A DNA stretch of 64,000 nt from Trigonopsis variabilis. Lineage: Eukaryota > Ascomycota > Trigonopsidomycetes > Trigonopsidales > Trigonopsidaceae. Every line of letters begins with the position of its first letter. Within the stretch, counting starts at the first letter, position 1. Below the pieces are notes generated by a model. It saw nothing but the letters and a program-made list of their open reading frames with translations, made no database searches and was not told the DNA's origin. Positions 42,699 through 53,588 of the stretch are shown one piece after another. The position numbers were made by a program, and so were the translations under genes. Where the stretch lies: assembly GCA_003707065.3 (NCBI GenBank), contig PPXM03000010.1, forward strand, positions 124,001 to 188,000. Direction: 5' to 3'.

Positions 42699-43883
42699 CT
42701 AGTCTAGATTTCGATGCAACAGAGTATTATCAGCCGTTGTAGGCTCTATATCATTGGCGACAACAGCCTGTTGACTGTCTTCATCTTCGGCCAGATTATT
42801 TCTGTGATCTTCGATTTGTCGCCTAACTGCAGCATCATATTCTCTGTCCCATCGATCATAGACTGAAGGAAATAGGCTGCCGATAAACATAAAAAGGCTC
42901 TGTTGGAAGAGAAAGCGTCCTCGCTGCAAAGCTGTCTGAACAGGTTCATTTGCTGTAGAATCATTGGGCAAGGAAAAACCTAGCCGCGGCAAATGGATAT
43001 AAGACCTGAAAATATTCAAGATTGGGCTGAGAGAATCTGCGCGATACGTAAGAAAGAAAAATGATAAAGACAAGCCCAAAAGAATAAAAAAGCGTTCATT
43101 GATAACGCCTCCAGTGACAAGGAGAAAAAGCAAGAACAAGCGGATTACAGTAGAAAGAAAAGAATGGTAGAGTTGAAGAAAAGATATGACCGCCGATCTC
43201 AATGAAACTAAATGAGCTGAATAAGGCCTGCTTTGATTCTGATTTAAGAAATCTCTTATGAGGTTTGTCGGCCCAGTTAGATTCTCCTGTCCGTATAAAG
43301 ACCCAATTGATCTTGGACGAAGATTCATTCCAAGCTGATTCAGCCGATCTATGCCTGAAGGAGACAAGATTAAGCCCAATAAGTCCGAATTATTTACACA
43401 AAGAGCAGCATTCGAAGAATCTAAACCGATATCAGTTAACGGCGAAGGCAGGTCAGTAGCTGAGATTATATTTCGAAATAAGGGATGACTAGCAGCTGAG
43501 TTATTTGACCTAATGATTGTAGAATCCATATACGATTCGACTTGAATAGTCGGAGTAGGCGTATTAGAAGATTGTGATGATTTGGCCGCCACTGACGGAG
43601 GTATAACCAAATGGAGAACAAAAGATGAAGATGTCGATGGCTAACGGTTTAGTATACACAAGATTTCAATTTAACTCACCCCTTCTATTATTCTTGCAAT
43701 CTCGTCGTTATCCTGAAGAAGTCGCCCAGAATGAATGAGTCGAAGACTGGATGGGTCCAGTTGAGTTGGCTGAAACAAACTTGCGATGACCTGCTTGAGT
43801 TCTTTTATGGTGATATCATCAGAAATTTCGAGATCGGGATCAAATGGGAGATTCGTAGGAGAAGCCAGCGTGATTCTGACCAT
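42699..43883 (-). CDS. Ubiquitin-like membrane protein (Herp/Dsc3-like)
   Basis: Exon 43680-43883 and exon 42699-43640 join in phase 0 across a 39-nt intron (43641-43679), giving 381 residues. A ubiquitin-like domain spans about 1-80 (MVRITLASPTNLPFDPDLEI, SSLRLIHSGRLLQDNDEIAR) and is completed across the junction by SFVLHLVIPP. Two or three hydrophobic helices lie at about 200-265 (STVIRLFLLFLLVTGGVI, FFILLGLSLSFFFL). The architecture is that of Herp and the Dsc3 subunit of the Golgi/ER Dsc ubiquitin-ligase complex, which acts in membrane-protein degradation and SREBP processing in fungi. Which of the two it is cannot be decided here. Confidence 0.65.
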
Positions 43884-43945
43884 GGCTCGATGTGTCGATG
43901 ATACCGTCGCGGTAGAACCGAGGAACGTAATGGGAGAAGAGGAGC

Positions 43946-43958
43946 GGGGGGGGGGGGG
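43946..43958. repeat. G13 homopolymer upstream of the Herp/Dsc3-like gene
   Basis: Thirteen consecutive G, 63 bp before the start codon of the minus-strand gene, so a C13 tract in its promoter or 5' UTR. It is the only long G/C homopolymer in the window. Confidence 0.9.
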
Positions 43959-44339
43959 TCTGACTTAGCATATTATGTCTCAGCTATCTTTACCTGACAG
44001 TATGGGTCAACAATCCTCCTCTTTTTCTCGAGGGTCCTTCGAGGTTCTTGCTGGTCGAATAGCACCTTAGTATCTTGTTTTCTTCATAGTACTACTCTTT
44101 TGTTTTTATATCTACTTTTGATTCGAAAATAAGCTGCCTTAGTTAAATGCATGTGGCTGATAAACCAATTTCAGCTTCCATGGACGACTGAACACCTCCC
44201 CCGTTGTTCTTGCTTTCCATGCCAAAGCATCTGCCAACTTAGTAATATATCCAATTATGCTTTTCGTGTCTTCGAAGTACTTTTCTAAGGGCTAAAGCCC
44301 TGAGGGATATTCAGAGGCGTAGCATGTTGCTTATATATG

Positions 44340-44460
44340 AGAAGGATATCTGTGGTATATATTCAGACACAAGAAATGCTAGCTGATATGTTTACAAAAC
44401 CATGCTCTAAGATAGTATTTCAAAACCTTAGAAAAGAAATAATTTGTGAAACTTGAAGAA
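44340..44460 (+). mobile_element. Copia (Ty1/copia) retrotransposon fossil, RNase H tail
   Basis: A short remnant of the C-terminal end of a Copia-family polyprotein, recognisable by the RNase H tail motif TQEMLADMFTKP and following residues. Sequence downstream may include part of a long terminal repeat, but its borders are unclear. No other domain of the element is present. It is broken and truncated, a fossil. Confidence 0.65.
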
Positions 44461-44723
44461 AGGTGTTAGAAAGCAAATTGTGGACAATTGCTGACAAATG
44501 TTGATAATTCCGAAAGAGATACCTGAAATCTATCTGTATAAACAGAAATATACGCTATATCAGGATCAAAATGACCAATGGAAAAGGAAGAGGAGTTCGG
44601 ACAAGGTATAAGTTAAGACAATTAAGACATAGTTTACTACGAAATACTTAAGATAGAAATTACATTTTAACGTAATCAATGCCTATTGGGCATCTGCATA
44701 GATATCACCAGCCAGGAATGTGG

Positions 44724-45197
44724 GAATATAAACCACAACATTGAACAGCGCACATGAAAGATGTCATATGTCACTCACTAGAATTTAAAATCAGAATTCT
44801 CCCTTTATGCGTAGACTATGCAAGACAGGGCGCTGAAGAGAAAGTCAGGCCTCTCCAGCATACCGATGTCGATTGTACATACAATAGACACGCGACTAGG
44901 AAAGGACGCCCGCGACAGGACGCCCTTACAGAGCAGAATATCTGTCAGAGCAGAAGATCTGATATGTGCAAAGTGAGTAAGATAAATTTATAATATGATA
45001 GAGTAGATAGGAAGATCTTTGATTGTGATTGTATTTTGGATGCAGCTGCATGAGCGGGATCATGTGTTCTGCTCAGCGAAATAATCTACAGTTAAATATC
45101 AGATGGTCTACGCATAAAGGGAGAATTCTGATTTTAAATTCTAGTGAGTGACATATGACATCTTTCATGTGTGCTGTTCAGTGTGTGGTTTATATTC
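44724..45197. repeat. 93-bp inverted repeat around a 289-bp spacer
   Basis: The left arm (44724-44816) and right arm (45106-45197) are reverse complements. The inner ~65 bp (from CATGAAAGATG to GCGTAGAC) appear identical; the outer ~28 bp carry a few differences. Flanks outside the arms differ and no target-site duplication was seen. It could be a foldback or MITE-like element, or two opposed pieces of an old repeat such as a terminal repeat of the neighbouring Copia fossil. The spacer has no gene. Confidence 0.85.
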
Positions 45198-45688
45198 TCA
45201 AGACAGGTATTTTAGATATTCAAACAGTTATTAATATAAGGCTTACGCATTCTATAAAAAGTAAGCGGTCTGGTCCAAAACAGCCGTCGCCGTACGGTAA
45301 GTTCAGTCCAACACCTTGGAGGCTATTCCAAAGGCAAAAAGTAATTCAAGCAAAACCGTTTATTGGTTAAACATATCTAACAAATCCTTAAACAGTAATA
45401 TAGTATCACCAAATAACGCTACAGATATTCAAATCATGACAAGATTGTTCTGTTAGGGAGGGGAGAAGTCCATTCTAGTCAAAAATATTTTTCAGCTGAT
45501 ATTTTATATAAGACACATATAAATAAAAGAGATTCATGTCATAGCATGCCTATACTGCAGTCAGACGCCGCGGCATGGACAAGGCAAGCTGAGAGAACCT
45601 TGGTAGGGTTTTGAACCTTGGTAGGATCTCTTCAGCTGTACGCGTAACGGTATAAAAAGAGAACAACCGTAGATTAAGCTCAGTTCTC

Positions 45689-47481
45689 ATGTCTCCGATA
45701 AGAGCATTAGCTGGATCAAGCACTCAAAATGCCCGAGCCTTCACCTCGCCTTCTTCATCCAGTTCTTCGGATGAAGAGATCCCAGAGAACTCATTTAGGT
45801 CTCAATTAACAGATATAAGAGCACTACCAGTAACGTTGTTATCTGGATTCTTAGGGAGCGGAAAGACAACAATGTTGGAACATATTCTGAAGTCACGCGA
45901 TCATGGTCTTCATATCGCAGTCATTGTGAATGATATGTCGACTTTAAATATAGATGCTTCGCTTATATCTCAGCATAAAGTGACAAAGACCGAAGAAAAG
46001 CTCATCCAGCTCCAGAACGGGTGTATTTGCTGTACACTAAGAGGAGATCTTCTAGAAGAACTCGTCAGACTAGCTGCGGAAGGTCGATTCGACTATGTAC
46101 TAATTGAATCAACTGGTATCTCCGAGCCACAGCAAGTGGCAGAGACATTTACCCAAGAGTTCACTCAGGCAATCATAGAAGCTGCCAAAGAGAACGGCGA
46201 CCTAGGAATCAGCGATGAATTGAGAAAGATTGCAGAAATAGGAGGTTTAGATCAAGTGGCCAGGCTTGACACAACGGTGACCGTCATCGACGCCTTTAAC
46301 TTCTTTAACAACTTCAATACTGTTGAAGCATTGAGCGATCGGTATAAAGATGTTGCCAATGAGGATGAGAGAAATATTACGGATCTGATGGTAGATCAAA
46401 TCGAGTTCGCCGACGTTATCATCATTAATAAGATTGATACTGTCACGCCAGAGGAGCTAAAGCGAGTCAGTTTTATTATCAAAGCCTTGAATCCGTCAGC
46501 TAAAAGGATTCCAAGCAAATTCAGTCGTATCGATGCGAAAGAGATTCTTGATACCAAGCTCTTTAGTTTTGAGAAGGCCGCTACTGGAGCTGGTTGGCTG
46601 AGGTCTCTGCATGAGTTGAACGTCCGGCAAGGCTATGGGAATGACAAAGACCAAAGAAAATATACTCCAAAGCCTGAAACGGAAGAATATGGCATCTCCT
46701 CCTTTGTATACCGAGCTCGCCGTCCTTTCCACCCTTGCCGCCTTTATGATTTATTGATGGATTATTTCATGGTTTGCGAAGGTATTCCCGAAATGGATGA
46801 AGACCAAGACCAAGACCAAGAAGCATCTGAATGGGACGAAGACACGGATCTAAACATTCCGGATGCTAAAATAGAAGCAGAAGGTGAAGAAGATGAGGTG
46901 ATTTCGAAAGAAGATGAACAACAAAATAGCGCAGAAATTATCGAGAACAAAAAAAATGATAAAGATTTTGCAGGTTTATTGCGCTCTAAAGGGTTCTTTT
47001 GGCTGGCGACGAGACCAATGCAGCACGGAGAATGGTCTCAAGCGGGCCTAATGCTTATGCTCAACGGCGGCGGTCCCTGGTTTTGCGTCCTTGACAAAGG
47101 TTTGTCGAGCTCTAGAATAAGACTAACAATAATAAGAAGATTGGCCCGAGGACGTCAATATCCGAAAACAAATAAAAGCTGATTTTGAAGGTAAATATGG
47201 AGATCGACGACAAGAAATCGTATTTATCGGAGAAAGGCTTAATCCAAAAAGCTTATCAAGACGATTAGATAGTTGCTTGCTCAACGACCGAGAATTCAAG
47301 AGATGGGCGAGAATAATGGATAACAAGAAACTCAGGCTTGATCAAAAAGAAGAAAAATTATTCCGAGTATTTGAAGGTAAGAAGTCTTCTCAATTGATAC
47401 ACTAAACATCTATTAGATGGATTTGAAGAATGGCCATTGATATTTAATGAGGGAAATGGTTCATCACCACTGATTACATGA
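45689..47481 (+). CDS. CobW/COG0523 G3E-family GTPase, putative metal chaperone
   Basis: Exons 45689-47099, 47137-47376 and 47417-47481 give 571 residues; the introns are 37 and 40 nt. Walker A GFLGSGKTTMLEH is at about residue 53. The metal-binding CxCC motif lies in QNGCICCTLRGDLLEE (about 112-117), and the GTPase switch in ESTGISEPQQV and NKID. The C-terminal CobW domain resumes after an acidic insert (about 365-425) and ends DFEGKYGDRRQEIVFIGERL. Relatives deliver zinc or other metals to client enzymes; fungal proteins of this size with an acidic insertion have no settled client. The frame alone would stop at 47182; the splice restores the conserved GDRRQEIVFIG segment. Confidence 0.88.
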
Positions 47482-48046
47482 ACTATGAAGCGATTGGTCC
47501 ATTTCTCATGCCGAAATCTAAATTCAGGCTCTGATAACGGAAAGCAGGCTGTATAAAAAGTAACTGAATAAGATTTCTTTTTTCTCGTAAAGATACTTTA
47601 GTCCTGCAACAATTCCGATAGGCTACGACAGGTTGATTCCCCCGAATAACCGTTAGCCTAGTAGCTTAGATTTGGTCAGTCAGCCAGTACTTTGCAGATC
47701 ACTTATTCGTCCCATTATTGAGATCATTCTCTATTAATTCTCAAGCCAAGCCTGCATCCCGGTGTCAACGAGTCACAATACATACATCGGTATGGAAATA
47801 ATGCAACACAGCGGGATGGCAACCAGAATAATGTAGCCAAAAAGGTAATATCTGGATGGCGTCTGACGAGTGGTCTTTGGTTGGTCAGCCAGAGTCACGT
47901 GCATCACAGGTGACTCGATGATCTACAAAAGCAATGTCTGTCGGATTAGATCCGGAGAAAGCGTCCAAGGAGAATAATTTGATTCCTAAAATAGAGGGTT
48001 TGAGTCGGTTGGGGCGACTTGAAAGGGCTAAAAGAGCCTGCGTCTG
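47482..48046. other. Intergenic between CobW and GT31 genes
   Basis: 565 bp with no gene, tRNA or repeat recognised. Confidence 0.4.
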
Positions 48047-49735
48047 ATGAAGGTCCATTGTTATCGAAAACCTTGGCAGGTGATCGTCACATGTCTGGCC
48101 ATTTTTTGGCTTGCTTGGGGCAGTTATACTCTGTGGAATAGGTCAAGTCATGTTCTTGCTCTCGATAGGCAAATAGTGGGTAAAGAGGGCCTTTTCAAAG
48201 GCGGATTCCAGCTTAGAAGACCGCTTGATATTGGAATAAAGGTGATTAAGCCTGAAATAGCATCGAAGACCGATCCGAAGGATGTGGCAGTAATCTTAAG
48301 AACAGGGGAAGCTGTTCAATGGACCCGGATTATTCCTCATTTCATGACTACTTTCCAGGTGATGCCTAGTGTTAAGATATATTCAGATATCGATGATAAT
48401 ATTTTTGGCGTTCCGGTTAAGAGTGTCCAACGTATGGCATCGGAAACGTTGTGGGAAGGAGAGGAATTCAAGTTTTTCCGCAAACTTGAACATTACCATG
48501 AGGAACATGCCAATATCCCACCTTTACAGGAGAATTTGATAATGAGCCATGAAGGATGGGATTCAGATCGATTCAAATTCGCTTATCCCATTGTTGACGC
48601 TGCACGTACTTTTACTAATGCCAAATGGTTTTTTCTCATGGATGATGATACCGCCGTTCTATGGAACAATTTAGTCCTTTATCTGAACGGATTAAATCCT
48701 GATGATATGTTATATCTCGGTAGTTCTGACTATTTATTTGCCCACGGAGGTAGCGGGATTGTCTTATCTAAGTCTTTAGTTCATTTATTGATTTCTTATA
48801 ACAATTCGCAAGGTTTCATCTCTTTGAGTGAGAAAGTCTCCAGTAGATTTTGCTGCGGTGACATTGCTCTAGAATTTGTTCTTAAAGAACTGGCTCCTGA
48901 TGTAGAATTGAATCAGTATCAAGGCCTTGAAAGCCGTCGTGGCGGTTATCCTAATGCCCATCGGGTTTTTCAGCGATTTCCCTTACATAATGCTCCATTA
49001 TATCTCGATGGATGGTGTCAGCCGTTAGTAGGATTCCACCATGTCAGTGATACCGCCTCCAGATCTTTATTACTAAGATTTGAGCATTTGTTCTACTCGT
49101 GGAGTGAAAATCGGCATAAACTAATTCTTTGGAAAGATTACTATCGTTTCTTTATTATGCCTTTTCTTCCTTCTGCTTCTCTTGAGGATGATCCGGCCAC
49201 TCTGTATACTCGAGATAAATGGAATGGATTTCCAATCGTGGATGAAACAGAAATCCCTTCGGAAAGCTTATATGCTTCTTCTCTTGATGAATGTGTGTCT
49301 TTCTGCGAACAAGATGAAAAATGCGTCCAGTATCAATACTCCTATAAGGAGCTCCCTCCACAGAGAGAGCTACTGAACGAAATATTCCGCTCCTTCTTCC
49401 CCGAGAGTGACCCCAATTCTATGACTGTTGAAATGCTCCCAGATATTCCAAGGAGAGCAGCACTTCATATACCTGCTGATAATAGGCTTCATGAATGTCG
49501 ATTACAGCGGCTAGTTACACTAGGTCGGAGGCAAACCTCTCAAGAGGGCGAAGAATTTCCCTTGATTTCAGGCTGGCTTATGAGACGGCTGCTTAGTTTC
49601 AGAAGCCAGCAGTCGTGCGATGACTTTGATGAATCTCCTTTCAATCCTTCCGGCCGTCAAGAAGGCTGGTTTTATGACCCAGATGCCGAAGAAAAAGAAC
49701 TGACTCTTGTGAATGAGCCTCAATGGTGGAAGTGA
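48047..49735 (+). CDS. Fringe-like glycosyltransferase (GT31/DUF604), type II membrane protein
   Basis: 562 residues in one exon. A short cytosolic tail and one hydrophobic segment (about 11-29, VIVTCLAIFWLAWGSYTLW) predict a Golgi type II protein. The catalytic domain has the metal-binding DDD in WFFLMDDDTAVLWNNL, LYLGSSDY and the Gly-rich AHGGSGIVLSKSL, then a CCGD motif, matching fungal Fringe-like GT31 enzymes. The C-terminal third has a Cys cluster (SLDECVSFCEQDEKCVQYQY) resembling an apple/PAN-like loop. The acceptor is unknown. Confidence 0.8.
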   Translation: MKVHCYRKPWQVIVTCLAIFWLAWGSYTLWNRSSHVLALDRQIVGKEGLFKGGFQLRRPLDIGIKVIKPEIASKTDPKDVAVILRTGEAVQWTRIIPHFMTTFQVMPSVKIYSDIDDNIFGVPVKSVQRMASETLWEGEEFKFFRKLEHYHEEHANIPPLQENLIMSHEGWDSDRFKFAYPIVDAARTFTNAKWFFLMDDDTAVLWNNLVLYLNGLNPDDMLYLGSSDYLFAHGGSGIVLSKSLVHLLISYNNSQGFISLSEKVSSRFCCGDIALEFVLKELAPDVELNQYQGLESRRGGYPNAHRVFQRFPLHNAPLYLDGWCQPLVGFHHVSDTASRSLLLRFEHLFYSWSENRHKLILWKDYYRFFIMPFLPSASLEDDPATLYTRDKWNGFPIVDETEIPSESLYASSLDECVSFCEQDEKCVQYQYSYKELPPQRELLNEIFRSFFPESDPNSMTVEMLPDIPRRAALHIPADNRLHECRLQRLVTLGRRQTSQEGEEFPLISGWLMRRLLSFRSQQSCDDFDESPFNPSGRQEGWFYDPDAEEKELTLVNEPQWWK

Positions 49736-50501
49736 TCATATAATATAGTGATCAAGCTCATTCTGGGGAATCAAGCACTATCTGTTTATGAGAACACCAT
49801 AGAGTGACATGATTTATCCTGTGTCAATACAGGAAATGCATCATGCAATCTATAATCGTTTTCTTTCCAGCGAGTGTAATGCTATTGAATCAACACACCC
49901 GTTGGCTAGTTTTATGTTTTGATTGCTATGGCTCGAGAATTATTATATCGTAAAGGAGACCAAAGGCTTTCAAGTTGTGTGAAATTTATTATCCATTAAC
50001 TATTGTGTATGTCTTTCAGAGGTCATCTTTTATCATTCACAGGATGCTAGAAGTCGCAAAAAAGTCTATTGATGTGTTGTTCTCATATATATAGCATCCC
50101 AATTATCTGATACACGATCGACCTGACGATCTTCGGCACCATGTTGTCCCTCTTTGCACCTTTTCTGCGATTTGCATATGTTGTGCTTTCTGTTCTTGTC
50201 ATCTCATCCGACTTCAAGCTCCTGCCGGATATTATGAAACATAAAGGAGTAAATGAAACATTAAATGTATAGCGAGGCTTCACATTTCAAAGTAAGAAAA
50301 ATCTCCATCCTCAAACAGTGCTGACTTGTGTTTGTGGCTCTATAAAACAGCTTTATTAGCGTGAGACGATTGATGGGTTTGGCCGGGTTGCTAACACGAC
50401 GTAGCGTAGCGCTCAAAGCAAAAACTTCGATACCCTTATGCTTTAGAGAAAATTCACCCACTCGAGCATCCCAGCTGTGGTTTTGACAGGATCGAAGAGG
50501 G
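49736..50501. other. Intergenic; contains a 43-codon membrane-type ORF
   Basis: A plus-strand ORF at 50141-50272 begins in a good context (CGGCACCATG) and encodes MLSLFAPFLRFAYVVLSVLV then a short hydrophilic tail, the shape of a small single-pass membrane protein. No family was recognised. The rest is the promoter region of MSS51. Confidence 0.3.
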
Positions 50502-51791
50502 ATGTTGACTTTTCAGCTTGGTCGGGTTCCTAGACGATGTTATCAGATCAAGGTCGCATCCAATCGACGAACTATTGTAAACTTTATTAAGAGTACGTTG
50601 GGTATTGAGCCAGCTCTACCTAATGATAGTCCTACTCCTGAGAATCGGTTTCATATCTGGGATGAATCTCCATCTGCAGAGATCCGGCAGAGAGCAGCTC
50701 GTATAAGAGCTAAAGCCAAGTGCCGGATAACTGGGAAGCCGATTGAATTTGTTTGTCCGGTGGCAGGGATCCCAACCCATCATTCAAAGGAAGCATGGCA
50801 AAGTGATAGTTATTATCACAAATATGTCAAGGCCAAGCTAAGAAAGGTAAATATTTACGAGCATGATCTCCGCTCGGGGCGAGATTTTCCTGAGTTTGAT
50901 TTTCCGAGTGTCCAAGACGAGGATATCTTTGTCAATTTCGAGAATTGGGATACATTTTTTTATACCAGGCAATTTTATTCGATGGATACTGAGTTCCAAT
51001 TGGCTGCCGTGACTAAAGGTCTAAGTTATCCCTTAACCATTGCCTCAATCGTCCATCACGATTCTCCCTATTTATACAAACGAGGAAGTCAACTCACTTT
51101 GGAAGGATTGAAGAGTCTTGCTGCCCTGAGATATACGTTACACCCGGCTGATAAATCCGGTGCGTCGACCTTCAAAGCACGACCAGTCCGAATTTTTATT
51201 CTTGGAGCCAGAGCCGAATCTCAACTTCCATATTATGTTTGGAAACAGTTAAGCTATCTTTTCCCTTACGGGGAGCTTCAAATTGTTTTTGTCGGGCCTG
51301 AAGTCTTGTACGACCGGGAAAAAGGCCAGTACGTTTATCACGCTCGGCCAGTCGTGGCAAAGTACGATTCCCAGCTATCTTTTGCTTGGTACACCGATTA
51401 TTTCCATGTCTATCATGAATCAACCGACTTCTTTCCTTACGATCCTTATCTCGATGTCTTCTTTCTATTCCATCCTGGGTTAGGTCAACCAGACGTCACC
51501 CAACAATGGATCAAGACCACAAATGCATTGTTGGAATCAAAATGTGCTGTTTTCTCTACTGGTTACCACGAAAAAGACCTTAATACTGACTGGACTTGGC
51601 TCCAAAAAACCTTTGGCGATCAGATGGACGTCCTACTCCAGCCTGGCCTCAATCCTTTTGGATCAACCCGCTGGGAAACTAATGATCTCGATCCTCAAGA
51701 AGTTTTTCAACCCAACCAACGAGTTTTTGGCTTCCGCGGTAAACGTTATCATGCGGTTCATAAAAAACTCTTCGGTGGTTGGGGCTTTTAG
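50502..51791 (+). CDS. MSS51: Mss51-like mitochondrial Cox1 translation activator
   Basis: 429 residues in one exon. The N-terminus is basic and suited to mitochondrial import (MLTFQLGRVPRRCYQIK). A zinc-finger-like segment (CRITGKPIEFVCPVAGIPTH, about 74-93) is followed by the long Mss51 C-terminal domain: VRIFILGARAESQLPYYVWK, YPYGEL-type strands, DVFFLFHPGLGQ, and DVLLQPGLNPFGSTRWETND. In yeast Mss51 binds the COX1 mRNA leader and nascent Cox1, coupling synthesis to complex IV assembly. Here only two Cys remain in the finger (one in a CPV motif), so zinc binding looks reduced compared with the yeast protein as I recall it. Confidence 0.82.
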   Translation: MLTFQLGRVPRRCYQIKVASNRRTIVNFIKSTLGIEPALPNDSPTPENRFHIWDESPSAEIRQRAARIRAKAKCRITGKPIEFVCPVAGIPTHHSKEAWQSDSYYHKYVKAKLRKVNIYEHDLRSGRDFPEFDFPSVQDEDIFVNFENWDTFFYTRQFYSMDTEFQLAAVTKGLSYPLTIASIVHHDSPYLYKRGSQLTLEGLKSLAALRYTLHPADKSGASTFKARPVRIFILGARAESQLPYYVWKQLSYLFPYGELQIVFVGPEVLYDREKGQYVYHARPVVAKYDSQLSFAWYTDYFHVYHESTDFFPYDPYLDVFFLFHPGLGQPDVTQQWIKTTNALLESKCAVFSTGYHEKDLNTDWTWLQKTFGDQMDVLLQPGLNPFGSTRWETNDLDPQEVFQPNQRVFGFRGKRYHAVHKKLFGGWGF

Positions 51792-52081
51792 GCCGGTTTT
51801 GTTTATAGGGTGATTGTTGTATATAGAAGAGCCATGAGCAATTAATCCTAGTAGCAAGCCCAGTTCGTGATTTCCTGTTGCTTCTTAACTCTACGCCCGC
51901 TTCATCACGATGACATCTCTGTGCTTTGCATTTCAAAAAAAATCTAGTGAGTATCATGTTACAGCAGCAAGCTACTCGATCATATATCATCGTAGTTCCA
52001 AACATATTTCCAAACAAGAGCGGATCAGAGCTCTCGGCTTGAGCTCTCGGCTTTTAGAAAACCTATTTCTCGTATTTGCCT

Positions 52082-53588
52082 TCAAACAAAAGCAAAGACT
52101 TTTCGAGAAAAGGTGAGCCGGAGTATCAATAGCAGAACGGCAGAGGCCATCATGCAGCAGCCGGCAAAGAGACACATTTTATAATAATTATGTGAAGATC
52201 CATTGGTGAGCCATAGACCACATATAGGGGGGCCCATGATAGCTCCAAAAGATTGAAAGAGAAAAAGATAGGCTAGACGGCTTGAGAGGTCCTTCAGTCC
52301 AAAAGCTTGTCCAATTACGGGTGGGAACAACGAAATCAAGGCTCCCGAGAAACACCCAAATAAGACTGCAAAAGAGATAACTCCACTTTTATTTCTGACA
52401 GGAATCCATAAGGTAAGCAGAAAGATTGCTGAGAGTACAACACAAGGGATTAGCACATTAATTCTTCCCAGTCGATCAGCTAAAGCTCCCGGACCGATAC
52501 GGCCGACAATAGAGAGAGCATTCAAGATCGAAATAACATAGTTTGAGATATTTTCAGGAGTATGCAATGCCACTGCATATGGCTCAATATAGAATAACGC
52601 CGGAAAAAGGCCCAAAAAGGCCAACCATGAAGAGAACAAGAGGATAAGGAATTGCAGATCAAAGATGACTTTAAAGTTGAAAATATGGACTATTGAGGTC
52701 ACTTTCCTTCTCGGTAGCCGTGGACGAATAATAATCCCTGCATAAATGGCTAAGGGAAGGTAAATAAAGCCAATGATGCGGTTAGCCCAGGGAAAGCCAA
52801 CTTCATCCAACAACCGCCGGAATGCTATCGGCCAAATAACACCACCAAGAGATGATCCCGCAGCCACAAGTCCTAAGGCGAAAGCTCTCTTCTTTTTAAA
52901 CCACTCCGAGGGAATCGAAAGAGAAGGCAGATAACATAGACCGGCACCAAGACCAAAGCACAGGCCTTGAGCAAGAAAGACTTCCCAGATAGAGCTAATC
53001 AATGATAGCATCATAAAACTGAACACCATTATGAGTCCTCCTAGTCTCAGCACTGGCATTGGGCCAATCAGACTAATAAGACATACTACTGGGCAAGCGA
53101 TAAAAAATATAATAAAAGGTTGCAGAGCTCCAATGATAGATATAGTAGAAGGATCGACATCAGGAAACCGCTGTTGATAATAGTTCTGATATACACCAAA
53201 AGTATTAACCATTCCAAACGTCATAAACATGATAAAAGCATTGCCAGTAACGACGAGCCATCCATATCCTAGATTAAGTAAGTTCGAGATCAAATATTCA
53301 AGACATACCACCTTCGGGAAATTCATCGTCACTCTTCTTGACCCCGGTCGGTTCCCTTTCCTCCATGACTTGATCCACATTATCCCAGTGAGACTGAACA
53401 GGGGAGGTTTCTGCTGCGTTCTCGGTATCGAGAGATGATAAAATCGACATTTCTCTCTCTAAATCATGACCGTGGTAAGTAGTAGTATTCATCGTACTAT
53501 TCAACTCAGGATTATCATCGACATCTGCCTGTGCTATATATCGCTTGTAAGAGAAATTATGTCCCAGAGGACTGGATGTTTCTGACAC
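52082..53588 (-). CDS. Major-facilitator transporter, monocarboxylate-porter (MCT) type
   Basis: Exon 53309-53588 and exon 52082-53268 join across a 40-nt intron (53269-53308) that splits the Gly codon of the MCT signature PEGGYGWLVV. Total 488 residues. An acidic ~90-residue cytosolic N-terminus precedes about 12 membrane helices. Helix 1 begins GYGWLVVTGNAFIMFMTFGM, and the helix 4-5 loop carries FKKKRAFALGLVAAGSSLGG. Fungal relatives (Mch1-5, Esbp6 types) transport monocarboxylates, riboflavin or unknown solutes, so the substrate cannot be given. Confidence 0.87.

Larger units (their letters stand above)
43959..45688. other. Repeat-bearing intergenic pocket
   Basis: About 1.7 kb without host genes, holding the Copia fossil and the inverted repeat listed separately. 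A short tandem-like duplication (GAACCTTGGTAGG twice, 45596-45630) lies about 60-95 bp before the next gene. Confidence 0.5.
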
